The notes beneath the pieces are model-generated. The model did no database searches and was not told where the DNA came from. It was given only the letters and a program-made list of their open reading frames with translations. This document shows positions 63,656-64,000 of a DNA stretch of 64,000 bases, one piece after another (positions within the stretch are counted from its first letter, which is position 1; every line of letters begins with the position of its first letter). The stretch lies in NCBI RefSeq assembly GCF_010692325.1, contig NZ_JAAHHW010000022.1, positions 35,717-99,716 on the forward strand, written 5' to 3'. The position numbers and the translations under genes are program-made. The stretch comes from Moorena sp. SIO3I8. Its GTDB lineage: Bacteria > Cyanobacteriota > Cyanobacteriia > Cyanobacteriales > Coleofasciculaceae.

Positions 63656-64000
63656 TTTGGCATCAGTCCAAGATTGTTGACGACCCATCGAAGAAGGTGA
63701 TCGACTGAATCTATTAATTGAACCGGCGTTAGGTTCCAGGAGCCTTCACTGATAGGACTGGTACACATAAACCAGAGCCTAAAACGTTTCTGAGGGAACA
63801 ATCTCAATTGTACATTCAAATTTTAGACCAGGGTATGGTAATTTCATAACTCAACTAAGATGCGATTACCCTGTGAGTTTTATCCCTTTTACCCATAGCC
63901 TTTCGCCTATAAAGGCTTCTTTATTCTAAGGTTTCATCTCCGGCCTTATTTCAGATAACTTAAAAATATTACCCATAACCTGTCCCTATAAAGGCGACCC
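63656..64000. other. ISAs1 right end and palindromic elements at the window edge
   Basis: From 63874 (just past the IS) to about 63942 the sequence GAGTTTTATCCCTTTTACCC, ATAGCC, ATAAAGGC and CTAAGGTTTCATCTCCGG matches the right half and right flank of the 66-bp element in the orientation of copy B. A further copy (TTACCCATAACC, ATAAAGGCGACCC) starts near 63966 and runs off the window. Confidence 0.6.

Larger units (their letters stand above)
62289..63873 (+). mobile_element. Broken ISAs1-family element
   Basis: Inverted repeats CAGGGTAATCGCAT (62289-62302) and ATGCGATTACCCTG (63860-63873) bound about 1.58 kb that hold a single, frameshifted ISAs1-type transposase. No flanking target duplication is evident. 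The right end abuts part of a 66-bp-type palindromic element. Confidence 0.82.

Overview
The window is a stretch of cyanobacterial chromosome. The evidence is NdhH, a high-light-inducible protein, a SigA-type principal sigma factor, class II fructose-bisphosphate aldolase, ClpB and ClpP, many GCGATCGC (HIP1) octamers and several cyanobacteria-only hypothetical families. The heavy load of short interspersed repeats, IS remnants and IscB/TnpB-type elements suggests a large filamentous genome of the Moorena/Lyngbya kind. That last step is an inference.

Layout. 1-3.4 kb: repeat-rich leader, then plsX and fabH (lipid synthesis). 3.4-7.1 kb: an ECF-type ATPase gene and a transmembrane (EcfT/CbiQ) gene on the minus strand, split by an apparently intact IscB element. 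7.2-9.5 kb: a dead IS5-type element abutting a decayed ABC exporter. 9.5-14.4 kb: a nuclease-rich block with a RecB/Cas4-like PD-(D/E)XK protein, a small RHH-like protein, a 71-aa protein, a Rad50-like zinc-hook ATPase and an Hjc-like PD-(D/E)XK protein. 14.4-25.1 kb: clpB, S-formylglutathione hydrolase, a glutaredoxin-like protein, murE, two convergent histidine-kinase-like genes and ndhH. 25-32.5 kb: an MFS permease, tRNA-Arg, moaC and moaB, small conserved genes, fba, tRNA-Lys and an aldose-epimerase-like gene. 32.5-34.6 kb: about 2 kb of repeats and solo transposon ends. 34.6-44.9 kb: a beta-CASP-like hydrolase, a NitT/TauT-type ABC transporter (binding protein, ATPase, permease), a glycosyltransferase, a FolM-like reductase, folK and a NUDIX gene. 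45.2-52.1 kb: clpP, an orphan omega-RNA-like sequence, lpxD, a periplasmic-type peroxiredoxin, hli and sigA. 53-61.6 kb: polysaccharide deacetylase, lipoprotein, DUF4330, M48 protease, phosphoesterase, MiaE, HAD hydrolase, NDH-2-like and GerMN-like genes. 62.1-64 kb: a broken ISAs1-type element next to palindromic repeats.

Most interesting points. (1) The noncoding leader of iscB (about 6017-6145) has a homologue at 46321-46470 with no iscB beside it, so it is a candidate orphan omega RNA. (2) A 24-bp repeat has entered a transposase reading frame cleanly, as eight extra codons, and has also entered one of two sister copies of a noncoding sequence. (3) A 66-bp palindromic element occurs in opposite orientations between the same flanks. 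(4) A Rad50-like ATPase is paired with an Hjc-like nuclease across two heptamer arrays. (5) Of two convergent kinase-like genes, one lacks the phosphoacceptor histidine and the other lacks a recognisable ATP-binding G1 box.

All calls rest on reading the sequence by eye; no search was run.
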